Assembly: GCF_004339745.1 (NCBI RefSeq)
Contig: NZ_SMGP01000005.1
Span: forward strand, 124,001 to 188,000
Length of the DNA: 64,000 bases
Direction: 5' to 3'
DNA from: Paraburkholderia sp. BL9I2N2
GTDB lineage: Bacteria; Pseudomonadota; Gammaproteobacteria; Burkholderiales; Burkholderiaceae
Below, piece after piece: positions 34,178 through 43,536 of the stretch (position 1 is its first letter; every line of letters begins with the position of its first letter). Both the position numbers and the translations under genes were made by a program. Below the pieces are notes generated by a model. That model searched no databases. It saw only the letters and a list, made by a program, of their open reading frames with translations, and was not told the origin of the DNA.

Positions 34178-34205
34178 TTTACGGCTGCGGTGTCCGCTTT
34201 CTTTA
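34178..34205 (-). promoter_or_regulatory. Possible sigma-28 (FliA) promoter of the Cache chemoreceptor
   Basis: Read on the minus strand, TAAAGAAA (34205-34198) and GCCGTAAA (34185-34178) are separated by 12 bp; the sigma-28 standard is 11. It is weaker than the one at 16311 but at a suitable distance from the gene start at 34105. Confidence 0.45.
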
Positions 34206-34266
34206 GAATTTTGAAAGCGCTTCGTAATTGGTCGTGCTGCCAGCGGCGCTTAGGTCCCGTACCGCG

Positions 34267-34331
34267 CTCAGTCCGCCGAACTGCGCTGCGCGCCACGCTA
34301 GGCGCGCAGCGATAGCGCGTTGGTGACGACG
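34267..34331 (-). repeat. Degenerate duplicate of the 3' end of the copper ATPase gene
   Basis: These 65 bases match the last 65 bases of the ATPase gene (34377-34441) at 51 of 65 positions by hand alignment, without gaps, offset by 110 bp. On the minus strand the copy encodes VVTNALSLRA followed by a TAG, where the gene has VVTNALLLRT. Both copies end in a TGA at the same alignment position. The gene's own terminator lies between the two copies. Confidence 0.75.
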
Positions 34332-34335
34332 GCGT

Positions 34336-34364
34336 AAAAGGCCCCGTCGCGTGCGGGGCATTTC
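34336..34364 (-). terminator. Terminator of the copper ATPase gene
   Basis: GCCCCG at 34341-34346 and CGGGGC at 34354-34359 form a stem. On the minus strand it is followed by CTTTTA, and on the plus strand by ATTTCT. Confidence 0.75.
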
Positions 34365-34377
34365 TGTCCGCGTTCGC

Positions 34378-36937
34378 TCAGCGCGCCGAACGATCCTGCG
34401 CGCCGCGCCAAGTGCGCAGCAGCAGCGCGTTGGTCACGACGCTCACGCTCGAAAACGCCATCGCCGCACCGGCGAGCATCGGGTTCAGCAAGCCGAAGGC
34501 GGCCAGCGGAATCCCGATCAGGTTGTAGACGAACGCCCAGAACAGGTTCTGCTGGATCTTGCGCCACGTCTTGCGCGAGATGTCGATGGCGTCGGCCACG
34601 AGCGCCGGATCGCCGCGCATCAGCGTGATGCCGGCCGCATGCATGGCCACATCGGTGCCGGTCGCCATCGCGATGCCGATGTCGGCGGCGGCGAGTGCGG
34701 GCGCGTCGTTGATGCCGTCGCCTGCCATCGCCACGATGCCGGCGCTGCGGATCTTCAGGTCGCGAATCACGCGGGCCTTGTCGTCGGGCAGAACTTCCGC
34801 GTGGAATTCGTCGATGCCGAGCGCCTTGGCCACGCTCGCCGCGCTGCCGCGGTTGTCGCCAGTGACGAGCACGCTCTTGATGCCCATTTGCGCCAGCCGT
34901 TCGACGGCGGCGCGTGCCGTCGGTTTGACGGTGTCGCCGAAAGCGATCAAGGCGAGTGCCGCAGGCGCTTGCGGATTACGCTGCATGAGCCACGAAACGG
35001 TGTTGCCCGCCGCTTCGAGTTCGTGAGCGCGTGCAGTGAGCGCCTGCGGCAAGTCGATGCCGAGTTCGTTGAGCCAGCGTGTGCTGCCCAGCGCGAGGGT
35101 GCGTCCGTCGACTTCCGCTTCGACGCCGCGGCCTGCGACCGCGCGCGCGGCGCTCGCCTGGCGGGCGAGAGTCTGAACGGATGCGTCCGCGTCGCTACCA
35201 TTCGTCTGCGCCGCTTCATACGCCTTGACCACCGCGCGCGCCAGCGGGTGATCGCTATGGCGCTGCACTGCCGCGGCAAGCGCCAGCGCCTCGTCGCGGC
35301 CGATGCCGCCGATCGGCTCGAACGCCGTCACCGAAGGCTGGCCGAGCGTCAGCGTGCCGGTCTTGTCGAACGCGACGATCGTCACGCGATGCGCTGTTTC
35401 CAGCGCTTCGGCGTCTTTGATCAGCACGCCGTGCCGCGCCGCGACGCCGGTGCCGGCCATGATGGCTGCCGGCGTGGCGAGGCCAAGCGCGCACGGGCAC
35501 GCGATCACCAGCACGGCGACCGCGTTCAGAATCGCGGTTTCGCCGCCAGCGCCGGCGATCAACCAGCCCACTAGCGTGAGCGCGGCAATCGCCAGAATCG
35601 CCGGCACGAAGATTTCGCTGACCCGGTCGACGAGGCGCTGGATCGGCGCCTTCTCCGCCTGCGCGCTTTCCACGAGCCGGATGATTCGCGCGAGCGTCGT
35701 TTCCGCGCCGATCGCGGTCGTCGTCACGGCAATCGCGCCTTCGCCGTTGATCGAGCCGGCCGTGACCGCGTCGGCCACCTGCTTCGGCACCGGCAGGCTT
35801 TCGCCGGTGATCAGCGATTCGTCGATATGCGTACGGCCTTCGAGCACCGCGCCATCGACCGGGACGCGTTCGCCGGGACGCACGATCACCACCGTGCCGA
35901 CGCGCACTTGCGCGAGGGGCACGTCGCGCTCGTCGCCGCCGACGCGAATGCGCGCCCGGTCGGGACGCAGCGCATTGAGGGCGCGGATGGCGTCCGTGGT
36001 CTGGCGCTTGGCGCGCGCTTCGAGCCACTTGCCGAAGCGCACCAGCGTGATCACGACCGCCGACGCCTCGAAATACAGATGCATCATGTCGCCCGGATGG
36101 GTCGCCAGTTCGTAGACGCTGATGCCATACGCCGCCGACGTGCCGAGCGCCACCAGCAAATCCATGTTGCCCCGCGCCGGCCCGCACGGCGCGATAAGCC
36201 GCGCGATAGAAGCGCGCGCCGAACACGAACTGCACGATCGAGGCGAGCGCGAGTTGCAGCCATGGCGAGAGCATCGCGTGCAGGCCGAACCATTCGCCGA
36301 CCATCGGCGCGACGAGCGGCAGCGTCAGCACGGCGGAGGCGAGCACGGCTGCCAGTTCGCGGCGGGTCTGGTCGCGCTTGCGGTCGGCGGGTAAGGCGTG
36401 GTCGGCTTGATCGGCCGCTGCCGTTTCATCCGGCGGCACGATCAACGTCGCTTCGTAACCCGCTTTCTTGACGGCGGCGATCAGCGCGTCCGGCGCGGCA
36501 GTCATGCCATCCAGATTGACGGTTGCGGTTTCGGTCGCCAGATTCACCGACGCGCCGACCACGCCCGGCACCTTCGCCAGCGCTTTTTCGACGCGCATCG
36601 CGCACGAGGCGCAAGTCATCCCGCCGATCGCCAGTTCCGTCGGCTGCTGCGCAACGAGTGGCGCGGTCTCCGTGGCGGCGAACGGCGTGGCGTCGTAGCC
36701 CGCCTTGCGCACGGCGTTGGCGAGTGTGTCGGGATCGACGCTGGCGTCACTTTCGATGCGCGCTCGCTCCGTGGCAAGATTCACCGACGCACGCGTGACG
36801 CCCGGCACTTTGGCGAGCGCTTTCTCGACGCGCAGCGCGCACGAGGCGCAAGTCATTCCGCCGATGTCGAGTTCGGCGGTCCGGGCGGAAGGGGCGGCAG
36901 CGTCCGTGGGGCGCTGCGGGTCGGCAAGTTCTGTCAT
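34378..36937 (-). pseudogene. copA: Copper-translocating P-type ATPase, interrupted by a one-base frameshift
   Basis: The N-terminal frame (36937 down to ~36170) has two heavy-metal domains, each with GMTCASCA (residues ~27 and ~100), then membrane segments up to FVFGARFYRAAYRAV. The C-terminal frame (from ~36165 down) starts MDLLVALGTSAAYG and carries IACPCALGLATPAAI, DKTGTLT, SDHPLARAVV and GDGINDAPALAAADIG, ending at 34378. The frames join if one G of the GGGG run (CCCC at 36170-36173) is removed, restoring AGNMDLLVALG. All catalytic motifs survive, so this is either a sequencing error or a recent mutation. It exports Cu(I). A CueR-type promoter precedes it, and a degenerate copy of its 3' end lies downstream. 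Confidence 0.88.
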
Positions 36938-36984
36938 GGTAGGCAAGGCTCGTGGCGGCATCGGGCCGCGTCATGAACCCAGTA

Positions 36985-37011
36985 TTGACCTTCCCATGAT
37001 GGGAAGGTCAA
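36985..37011 (-). promoter_or_regulatory. CueR/MerR-type copper operator and promoter
   Basis: TTGACCTTCCC at 36985-36995 is perfectly inverted at 37001-37011 around ATGAT (11-bp arms, 5-bp spacer). On the minus strand, the -35 TTGACC is followed after 19 bp by AATACT as -10, the stretched spacing used by MerR-family activators such as CueR. It lies about 50 bp before the ATPase start. The ACCTTCCC arms are the classic CueR/HmrR core. Confidence 0.85.
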
Positions 37012-37064
37012 GGGCGAATTGCAGGGCGCGCTTCAGAGCGCCGATATCTTGCCGAAACGCCCGC

Positions 37065-37715
37065 TCAGAAGGCCGGCGGCGCATCCAGCATGGCCTGGCC
37101 GACGGCCTGCTGTTCGTCGGTAGAGCGTGCCAGCAGGGTTTCGGCCGCGCCGCGCCGGTCGTCCGCAAGCTTGTTCTGGCCGAGCTTCCACTTGCCGACC
37201 AGGCGCGTCACCTCGATCTCGATGCCGACGATCGCGCCGAGCATCTGGGAGATGAAGTCGGCGGGCGCGTCGCCCATCTTCCACGGCACCGGTTCGCCGG
37301 CTTCCATCTTGCGCGTCAGACGCGCGACCAGGCCGCGCACGAAGGACTCCTCGTCGCGCACGACGATCCGGCCATGGGCGTGCACCACCATATAGTTGTA
37401 AGTCGGCACCTGCCGATGCGCCTCGCGCTTGCTCGGATACCAGTTCGGCGAGACGTAGGCGGCCGGACCCTGGAAGATCACGAGCGCATCCGGGTTCGCG
37501 GCCGCTTCCTGCCACACCGGGTTCGCGCGGGCGACGTGAGCGCGCAGGATGCCGTGCGTTTCACTGGCCGCGGACGGGGCTTCGAACTCGAACGGCACAT
37601 GGTTCGCGTCGAGCCCGTTCGGTCCGTTGGTGATCAGCGCCCCGAAAGGCTGCTCGGCGATCAGGCGATGGAGAACCTCTGGGCGGTTCTCTTCGAAATG
37701 GGCGGGCATATACAT
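37065..37715 (-). CDS. PaiB-like FMN-binding split-barrel protein
   Basis: 216 aa from ATG 37715, with CGGAG upstream. PaiB family (FMN_bind_2): MYMPAHFEENRPEVLHRLI at the start, FGALITNGPNGLDANHVPFEF, LRAHVARANPVWQEAAANPDALVIFQGP, AYVSPNWYPSKREAHRQVPTYNY and GDAPADFISQMLGAIVGIEI. In Bacillus, PaiB affects sporulation and protease genes; in Gram-negatives the role is unclear, and it may be a flavin or heme-related enzyme. It lies upstream of the copper ATPase on the same strand, but the CueR-type promoter between them makes the ATPase a separate unit. Confidence 0.88.
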   Translation of the reverse strand: MYMPAHFEENRPEVLHRLIAEQPFGALITNGPNGLDANHVPFEFEAPSAASETHGILRAHVARANPVWQEAAANPDALVIFQGPAAYVSPNWYPSKREAHRQVPTYNYMVVHAHGRIVVRDEESFVRGLVARLTRKMEAGEPVPWKMGDAPADFISQMLGAIVGIEIEVTRLVGKWKLGQNKLADDRRGAAETLLARSTDEQQAVGQAMLDAPPAF

Positions 37716-38012
37716 AAAGCGCTCCGGATACGAGGGGGCGAAAGAGCAGCGATGAAAGGTCGCCCAAGGCGTGGGGCGCCGGGGCGGATGTAACAAAAAA
37801 CGTCAACCGTACCGCAAAAGGACGGCGTGCGCGCGCGAACCCGCGCTATTCCTGCCTTTGCGCTTGCCTGGTAATCAAGGATACGATACAACCCGATGTT
37901 GTCGGCATCGCGAACCGCGGACTGGCTGCGTTGGGCTTTGGGAGGCCGCGCAAACAGGGTTCGCCGCACGCCGGCGTCTCCCTTAGGACCACCCGTTCCG
38001 CCACCTGAACGA

Positions 38013-39431
38013 ATGATAAAAAATCGCCGAGATTTGTTTTCGATTCACTGGACCTGCGCATCGTTCGCAGGCCTCGCATTTCTGGCCGGTTGCGCGTCGA
38101 CCCCCACTGCGACACAAAAATCCACCGGCTGGATCAAGGACGAAGTCGCCGACTCGTACGTATTCGGCTACCCGCTGGTGCTGATGGGCGTCGCGCGCGA
38201 CGCGGCGGTCGGTACCGATCCGGGCCAGGCGCCGCTCAATACGCTGCGCCACGCGCAGGCATTGCCGCCGATCGGCGCGTCCAATCCGATACGGCCGAGT
38301 CTCGATACATTCGATTCGACCGGCTGGCTGGACGTCGGCAGCGAACCGGTGATCGTTTCGCTGCCAGACTCGCACGGCCGCTATGTCGACGCCCGCGTGC
38401 TCGACATGTGGACCAATGTGGTGTGGTCCACCAGTTCGCAGTTCGCCACGCGTGCGGCGGGCATCAAGGCGCAGGCGATCGCCTTTGTCGGTCCGGGCTG
38501 GCAAGGGGACTTGCCCAAAGGTGTGACGCGCGTCGACGTGCCGACCCGCAATGCATGGGTGAGCGTGCGTATCCAGTCGAACGGCACGCGCGATCTGACG
38601 GCGGTTCGTAAGCTGCAGCGCGCGATTCGCGTCGCGCCGCTGAGCATCTACGCGGGCGACGGCCGCTCCGCCTCGATCACACCGCCGCGCAGCAATGCCG
38701 CCGACGCGGCAGCGGCCGCGTCCGGCACGCCGGCCGCGCAAGTCGCCGCGCTCGACGCGAACGGCTTCTTCACGCGACTCGCGCAGGCTTTGCCTGACAA
38801 TCCGCCGACGCCGGCCGATCCGCACGCGCTCAAATTTCTCTCGGACCTCGGTGTGACGCCCGGCGAGCCGGTCAAGCTGCCGAACGCGCCGGAGGCCATC
38901 GCGGCCGGTCTCGCCGACGGTCATGAACGCGTCGTCTCGCCGCCATCCAACTTGCTGAGCGGCAACGGCTGGAGCTGGTTCGGCGACGGCGTGGGCAACT
39001 ACGGTCCCGACTACGCGATGCGCGCCTATGCCGCTTACGCGCAACCCGGCATCGGCACGAAAGACGACGAAGTTCGCGCGGTCGCCACCCAGGACAGCGA
39101 CGGTCATGTGCTCAACGGCGCAAACCGTTACGTGATCCACTTCGCGCCGAATCAGTTGCCGCCGGTGCGCGGCTTCTGGTCGATCACCGCCTACACGAAG
39201 GACGGTGCGCTCGGTGAAAGCGCGCCGGCGCGTCTGGCGGTCGGCGACCGCAACGGCGCGCGCCGCAATCACGACGGCTCGCTCGACGTGACGGTGTCGT
39301 CCGCTCGCGGCAAGAGCGGCAACTGGCTGCCGGCGCCGCGTGCCGATCTGCAACTCGTGTTGCGTCTGTATGCGCCCAAGCCGCAAGCCACCGACGGCAG
39401 TTGGCAACCGCCGGCCGTCGTGCGTCAGTGA
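38013..39431 (+). CDS. DUF1254/DUF1214 lipoprotein
   Basis: 472 aa from ATG 38013, chosen because it gives a proper lipoprotein signal (basic MIKNRRD, hydrophobic core, lipobox LAGC; Cys ~25). The N-terminal DUF1254 domain (~45-170) includes DSYVFGYPLVLMG, LPPIGASNPIRPSLDTFDSTGWLD and VSLPDSHGRYVDARVLDMW. The C-terminal DUF1214 domain (~330-470) includes NYGPDYAMRAYAAYAQPGIG, NRYVIHFAPNQLPPVRGFWSITAY and NWLPAPRADLQLVLRLYAPKP. The family is widespread and uncharacterised, often outer-membrane or periplasmic. It stands alone; no functional clue from the neighbours. Confidence 0.87.
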   Translation: MIKNRRDLFSIHWTCASFAGLAFLAGCASTPTATQKSTGWIKDEVADSYVFGYPLVLMGVARDAAVGTDPGQAPLNTLRHAQALPPIGASNPIRPSLDTFDSTGWLDVGSEPVIVSLPDSHGRYVDARVLDMWTNVVWSTSSQFATRAAGIKAQAIAFVGPGWQGDLPKGVTRVDVPTRNAWVSVRIQSNGTRDLTAVRKLQRAIRVAPLSIYAGDGRSASITPPRSNAADAAAAASGTPAAQVAALDANGFFTRLAQALPDNPPTPADPHALKFLSDLGVTPGEPVKLPNAPEAIAAGLADGHERVVSPPSNLLSGNGWSWFGDGVGNYGPDYAMRAYAAYAQPGIGTKDDEVRAVATQDSDGHVLNGANRYVIHFAPNQLPPVRGFWSITAYTKDGALGESAPARLAVGDRNGARRNHDGSLDVTVSSARGKSGNWLPAPRADLQLVLRLYAPKPQATDGSWQPPAVVRQ

Positions 39432-39659
39432 TACCTGCGTGTCCATGACGTGACAGCCGCGCATCAGTGACGAGCGGTTAGCGCATCGCGAAACGCATGT
39501 CCGCCGCATCGACTCGGCGGACATGCGACGCTATCGCGCGGAGGAATGTGTAAGCCACGCCTTACATTTATATCCGACGAAAGATTCACGACTTATACTG
39601 CCGCTTGCGGGATTTTCGTTTTCGCGGCGGGCTTGCCGCCGCACTACCCAAGACCGAGC

Positions 39660-42600
39660 ATGGCAAGCCTCAATAAAGCATCACTAGCCTCGTCCATGCA
39701 GACCGTGCGCGATGTCGCGCAGTCACGCCGCACCCGGCGTGTCATTACCGGTCTGCTGATCTTCGTTGTACTGTTTGGTCTGCTGGGCTTCTTCGCGGCG
39801 CCGCCGCTGATTCGCCACATTGCCGAACAACAGCTCAGCAAACAACTCGACCGCCCTGCCACCATCGGCCGCATTGCGCTCAATCCGTACACGCTCAAGT
39901 TCGAAGCCGATCGTGTGCATATCGGCGAGCGCGGCGGCGCGGGCGACTTCGTGGATATCTCGCGGCTCATCGTGCAGCCGTCGTGGAGTTCGCTGTTTCG
40001 CGCGGCGCCGATCATCGACGAAGTGCAGCTCGATTCGCCGCGCTTTCACATTGTTCGCTACGATGCGCAGCGCTTCAATTTCACCGACCTGATCGAGAAA
40101 TTCGCAAAGCAGCCGGCCAAGCCCGATAGCAAGCCGACTCTGTTCTCCGTATCGAACATTCGCCTCGAAAACGGCCAGATTACGTTCGACGACATACTGC
40201 TCGGCGCGACGCATGTGATCGATCAATGGAAGCTCGGCGTTCCGTTCATCGCCACGCTGCCGTCGAAAACCGATATCTTCGTCGAGCCTTTGCTGCGTGC
40301 GCGGATCGACGGCAGTCCGCTTGCCATCGACGGCAAGACCAAGCCGTTTGCCGCGTCGCGCGAGTCGGAAGTGTCGTTGCGCTTCGACGGGCTCGATGTG
40401 CCGCGCCTCATGTCGTACGTGCCGACCAAACTACCGGTGATCGTGCAGTCCGGCAGACTGTCCACCGATCTCAAGCTCAACTTCGTGGTCTCCAACGACG
40501 CGCCTTCGTTGCGCGTGGCGGGCACCGTCGATATGAACGACGTGGACGTGCAGGATCAGAGCAAGGCGCCGTTCTTCGCGGCGCGCGCGGTGCATGTGGC
40601 CGCCGCCACGCTCGAGCCGTTGAAGAGCCTCTATCACTTCGACGAGATCCGCATCGAGGCGCCCACCGCCAATCTTGCGCGTGACAAAGACGGCGTGGTG
40701 AGCGTCGAGAAGATGTTCGCGCCCGCGCCCGCATCTGAAGCGGATGCGGCGCAACCGGCCGCGAGCGCGCCGCTTGCGGCGTCCGGTTCGAAGGCCACCG
40801 AAAAGACGGCGCCGCCGCTGGATCTGTCGATCAAACGCTTCTTGCTCAATGACGGCACCGTGAATGTTCACGACGCCGCCGCCTCGCGCCCCATGGACGT
40901 CGGCCTGCAAAAACTGGCCGTGACGCTGACCGATTTCTCGACGCTCGCCACCGCGCCCGCGCACTACACGCTGAACACCGATTTCAAGAATGCCGGCGGC
41001 TCGCTCGGCGTGGCCGGCGCGTTCGGCCTCGTCGCGAAAACGGCCAGTGCGAAGCTCGATCTGAAGTCGTTGAAGCTGCCGCTGCTGCAACCGTATATCG
41101 ACACCGCGACTGTTGCGCAGATCACGGACGGCGCGCTTTCGGCCAGCGCCAATGTCGGCGCGAACTGGTCGAAGTCGCCGGTTGCGGTGATGGTCACCGA
41201 TTCGCAACTGGACCTGCAATCGCTGAAAGTCGGGACGCGCGAGAGCAAGGATCCGCTGATCTCGCTTGCGCAAGGCAGCGTGAAGCTCAAGCAGGTGGAT
41301 CTGGCGGCGCGCACCGCCGAGATCGCCAGCGTCGATACGACCGGCCTCGCGCTCGACGCGCAGCGTCTGAAAGACGGCAGCATCAACCTCGCCGCGCTTG
41401 CCGGCCAGCACGAAGCGGCGCAGCGGCGCACCGCGATTCACGCGGTCAAGAAGGCGCAGGCGGAAGGGCCCGCATGGCACTACAAGATCGGCGAGCTGAC
41501 CGTGAAAGACGCCACCGCCAATTTCATCGACAACACCACGCCGCAGCCGGTGAAGCTGAACATCACGCCGCTGCAGCTAAAGGTGCAGAACATCAGCGAC
41601 GACCTGAGCCGTCCGCTGCCGGTCGATCTGCAGGCGACGCTGAACAAGAAGGGCACACTCGGCGTCAAGGGCGACGTCACGGCGACGCCGCTCAAGGTGG
41701 CCGTCAAGGTGAACGCCAACCGGCTCGACGCGGCGGCCTTCGAGCCGTACTTCGGCAGCAAGCTGAATGCGGTGATCGCGAGCGCGCTGCTCAATGCGAA
41801 CGGCGACCTCGCGTTGAATCAGGCGAAGTCGCTGAAAGCGACCTATCACGGCGACGTGGCGCTCGTCGAAGTCCGTATGCTCGACAAGGCGACCTCCGAT
41901 CCGTTCGCGGGTTGGGGCTCGCTTGCGTTGTCCAACCTTAAGGCGGACTACGACGAGCACGGCACGGTGGTCGACGCGGGCCGCGTCACGTTCACCAAGT
42001 TCTATGGACGCGTGCTGCTCGACGCGCAGGGCAAGCTCAATCTCAAGGACGTCGTCGCGCATGAAAGCGGCGCAGCGCAATCGCTGACGCGCGACAAGAG
42101 CGGCGCCGAGCCCGTGCCGTTGACGCCGCAAGCGGCATCGACAGTCGCGGCTGCGCCCGCGCCGGCCTCGTCGACCGCGCCCGCCACGGTGACGGCGGCT
42201 ACGCCGCCGCAAAGCCCGGTCAAGCTCCACTTCGGTCAACTGGTGCTGCAACAGGGCCGCGTGACGTACACCGACAACTTCATCAAACCGAATTTCACGG
42301 CGAATCTGGTCGGCATTCAGGGCACGGTCGGCGCGTTCGGCACGCAATCGACCACGGCCGCGCCGGTCGACATCGCCGCGAAACTGGCGGCCAACGGTCC
42401 GTTGTCGATTCGCGGCACGGTCAATCCGCTGATTGCGAAGCCGGCGCTCGATCTGACAGCGGTCGCGCACGATATCGAACTGACCAATCTCACGCCGTAT
42501 TCGTCGAAATATGCCGGGTATCCGATCACCAAGGGCAAGCTGAACGTCGATCTGCACTACAAGCTGGCGAACGATCAACTGGACGCGAACAATCATATTT

Positions 42601-43406
42601 TCATCGACCAGCTCACGTTCGGCGATCACATCGACAACGATACGGCGACCAAGCTGCCCGTGCGTCTCGCGATCTCGCTGCTGAAGAATTCGCGCGGCGA
42701 AATCGACGTGAACCTGCCGGTGTCGGGCTCACTGTCGAATCCCGAGTTCAGTATTGGCGGCCTGATCTGGCATGCCGTGCTCAATCTGCTCCAGAAGGCG
42801 GTGACCGCGCCGTTCTCGCTGATCGCCAACGCATTCGGCGGTAGTGGCGAGGAGTTGGGCTATGTCGAGTTCGAACCCGGCTCGGCGAAACTGACCGACG
42901 CCGACACCCAGAAACTCGACACGATCGTGAAGGCGCTGTCCGATAAACCGTCGATCCGCATGGACCTGATCGGCCGCGTCGATCCGGCCGTCGACGAACC
43001 CGCGTTGCGCACCGGCTACGTGGACCGCCTCGTCAAGCAGCAGAAGATCAAGGACGTGGTGGGCAACGGCGAGAGCGTCGACTTGTCGACCGTCACCGTC
43101 GACCCGAAGGACTACGACAAGTATCTGAGCAAGGCCTACAAGTCGGCGGACTTCAAGAAGCCGCGCAATTTTGTCGGCCTGACCAAGAGCTTGCCGGACG
43201 ACGACATGAAGAGCGCGCTCGCCGCCAACGCCCCGATCGATGAGGCCAGCCTGCGCCAGCTCGCACAACAGCGGGCGCAGAGCGTGCAGCAGTATCTGGA
43301 CGGCAAGATCGACAGCAGCCGCGTGTTTATCGTCGCGCCTAAGCTGAATGCCGACGGCATCAAGGATAAGGGCGCGACGACGCGGGTCGACTTCGGCTTG
43401 AAGTGA
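39660..43406 (+). CDS. Giant DUF748 (AsmA-like) envelope protein
   Basis: 1248 aa from ATG 39660. One N-terminal membrane anchor at ~27-48 (VITGLLIFVVLFGLLGFFAAPPLI), then a very long periplasmic region built of repeated beta-rich DUF748/AsmA-type units (DRPATIGRIALNPYTLKFEADRV; NRLDAAAFEPYFGSKLNAVI; YAGYPITKGKLNVDLHYKL; NPEFSIGGLIWHAVLNLLQKAV). Two low-complexity Ala/Pro/Ser linkers occur at ~355-380 and ~825-855. The last ~180 residues resemble an OmpA-like end (YVEFEPGSAKLTDADTQKL). AsmA-like proteins are thought to be bridges for lipid transport or to affect outer-membrane assembly; that role here is inference. Confidence 0.87.
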   Translation: MASLNKASLASSMQTVRDVAQSRRTRRVITGLLIFVVLFGLLGFFAAPPLIRHIAEQQLSKQLDRPATIGRIALNPYTLKFEADRVHIGERGGAGDFVDISRLIVQPSWSSLFRAAPIIDEVQLDSPRFHIVRYDAQRFNFTDLIEKFAKQPAKPDSKPTLFSVSNIRLENGQITFDDILLGATHVIDQWKLGVPFIATLPSKTDIFVEPLLRARIDGSPLAIDGKTKPFAASRESEVSLRFDGLDVPRLMSYVPTKLPVIVQSGRLSTDLKLNFVVSNDAPSLRVAGTVDMNDVDVQDQSKAPFFAARAVHVAAATLEPLKSLYHFDEIRIEAPTANLARDKDGVVSVEKMFAPAPASEADAAQPAASAPLAASGSKATEKTAPPLDLSIKRFLLNDGTVNVHDAAASRPMDVGLQKLAVTLTDFSTLATAPAHYTLNTDFKNAGGSLGVAGAFGLVAKTASAKLDLKSLKLPLLQPYIDTATVAQITDGALSASANVGANWSKSPVAVMVTDSQLDLQSLKVGTRESKDPLISLAQGSVKLKQVDLAARTAEIASVDTTGLALDAQRLKDGSINLAALAGQHEAAQRRTAIHAVKKAQAEGPAWHYKIGELTVKDATANFIDNTTPQPVKLNITPLQLKVQNISDDLSRPLPVDLQATLNKKGTLGVKGDVTATPLKVAVKVNANRLDAAAFEPYFGSKLNAVIASALLNANGDLALNQAKSLKATYHGDVALVEVRMLDKATSDPFAGWGSLALSNLKADYDEHGTVVDAGRVTFTKFYGRVLLDAQGKLNLKDVVAHESGAAQSLTRDKSGAEPVPLTPQAASTVAAAPAPASSTAPATVTAATPPQSPVKLHFGQLVLQQGRVTYTDNFIKPNFTANLVGIQGTVGAFGTQSTTAAPVDIAAKLAANGPLSIRGTVNPLIAKPALDLTAVAHDIELTNLTPYSSKYAGYPITKGKLNVDLHYKLANDQLDANNHIFIDQLTFGDHIDNDTATKLPVRLAISLLKNSRGEIDVNLPVSGSLSNPEFSIGGLIWHAVLNLLQKAVTAPFSLIANAFGGSGEELGYVEFEPGSAKLTDADTQKLDTIVKALSDKPSIRMDLIGRVDPAVDEPALRTGYVDRLVKQQKIKDVVGNGESVDLSTVTVDPKDYDKYLSKAYKSADFKKPRNFVGLTKSLPDDDMKSALAANAPIDEASLRQLAQQRAQSVQQYLDGKIDSSRVFIVAPKLNADGIKDKGATTRVDFGLK

Positions 43407-43536
43407 GCGTGGTGAGGCCTGGCGCTTCGTGCGTCAGGCAGAATCCGGTGTTTTTCTTGAGCTCGCTGTGTTGAACATAGAACGTTGAACGTTGAGCGCA
43501 CCGCCGCCGGCCGCGCATGCTCGCGGCGGCATGTGC

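Noticed and set aside
32171..34315. Long open frame (714 codons) opposite the Cache chemoreceptor
   Set aside because: Shadow of the chemoreceptor gene; composition rich in Arg, His and Ala without motifs, and no ribosome binding site.
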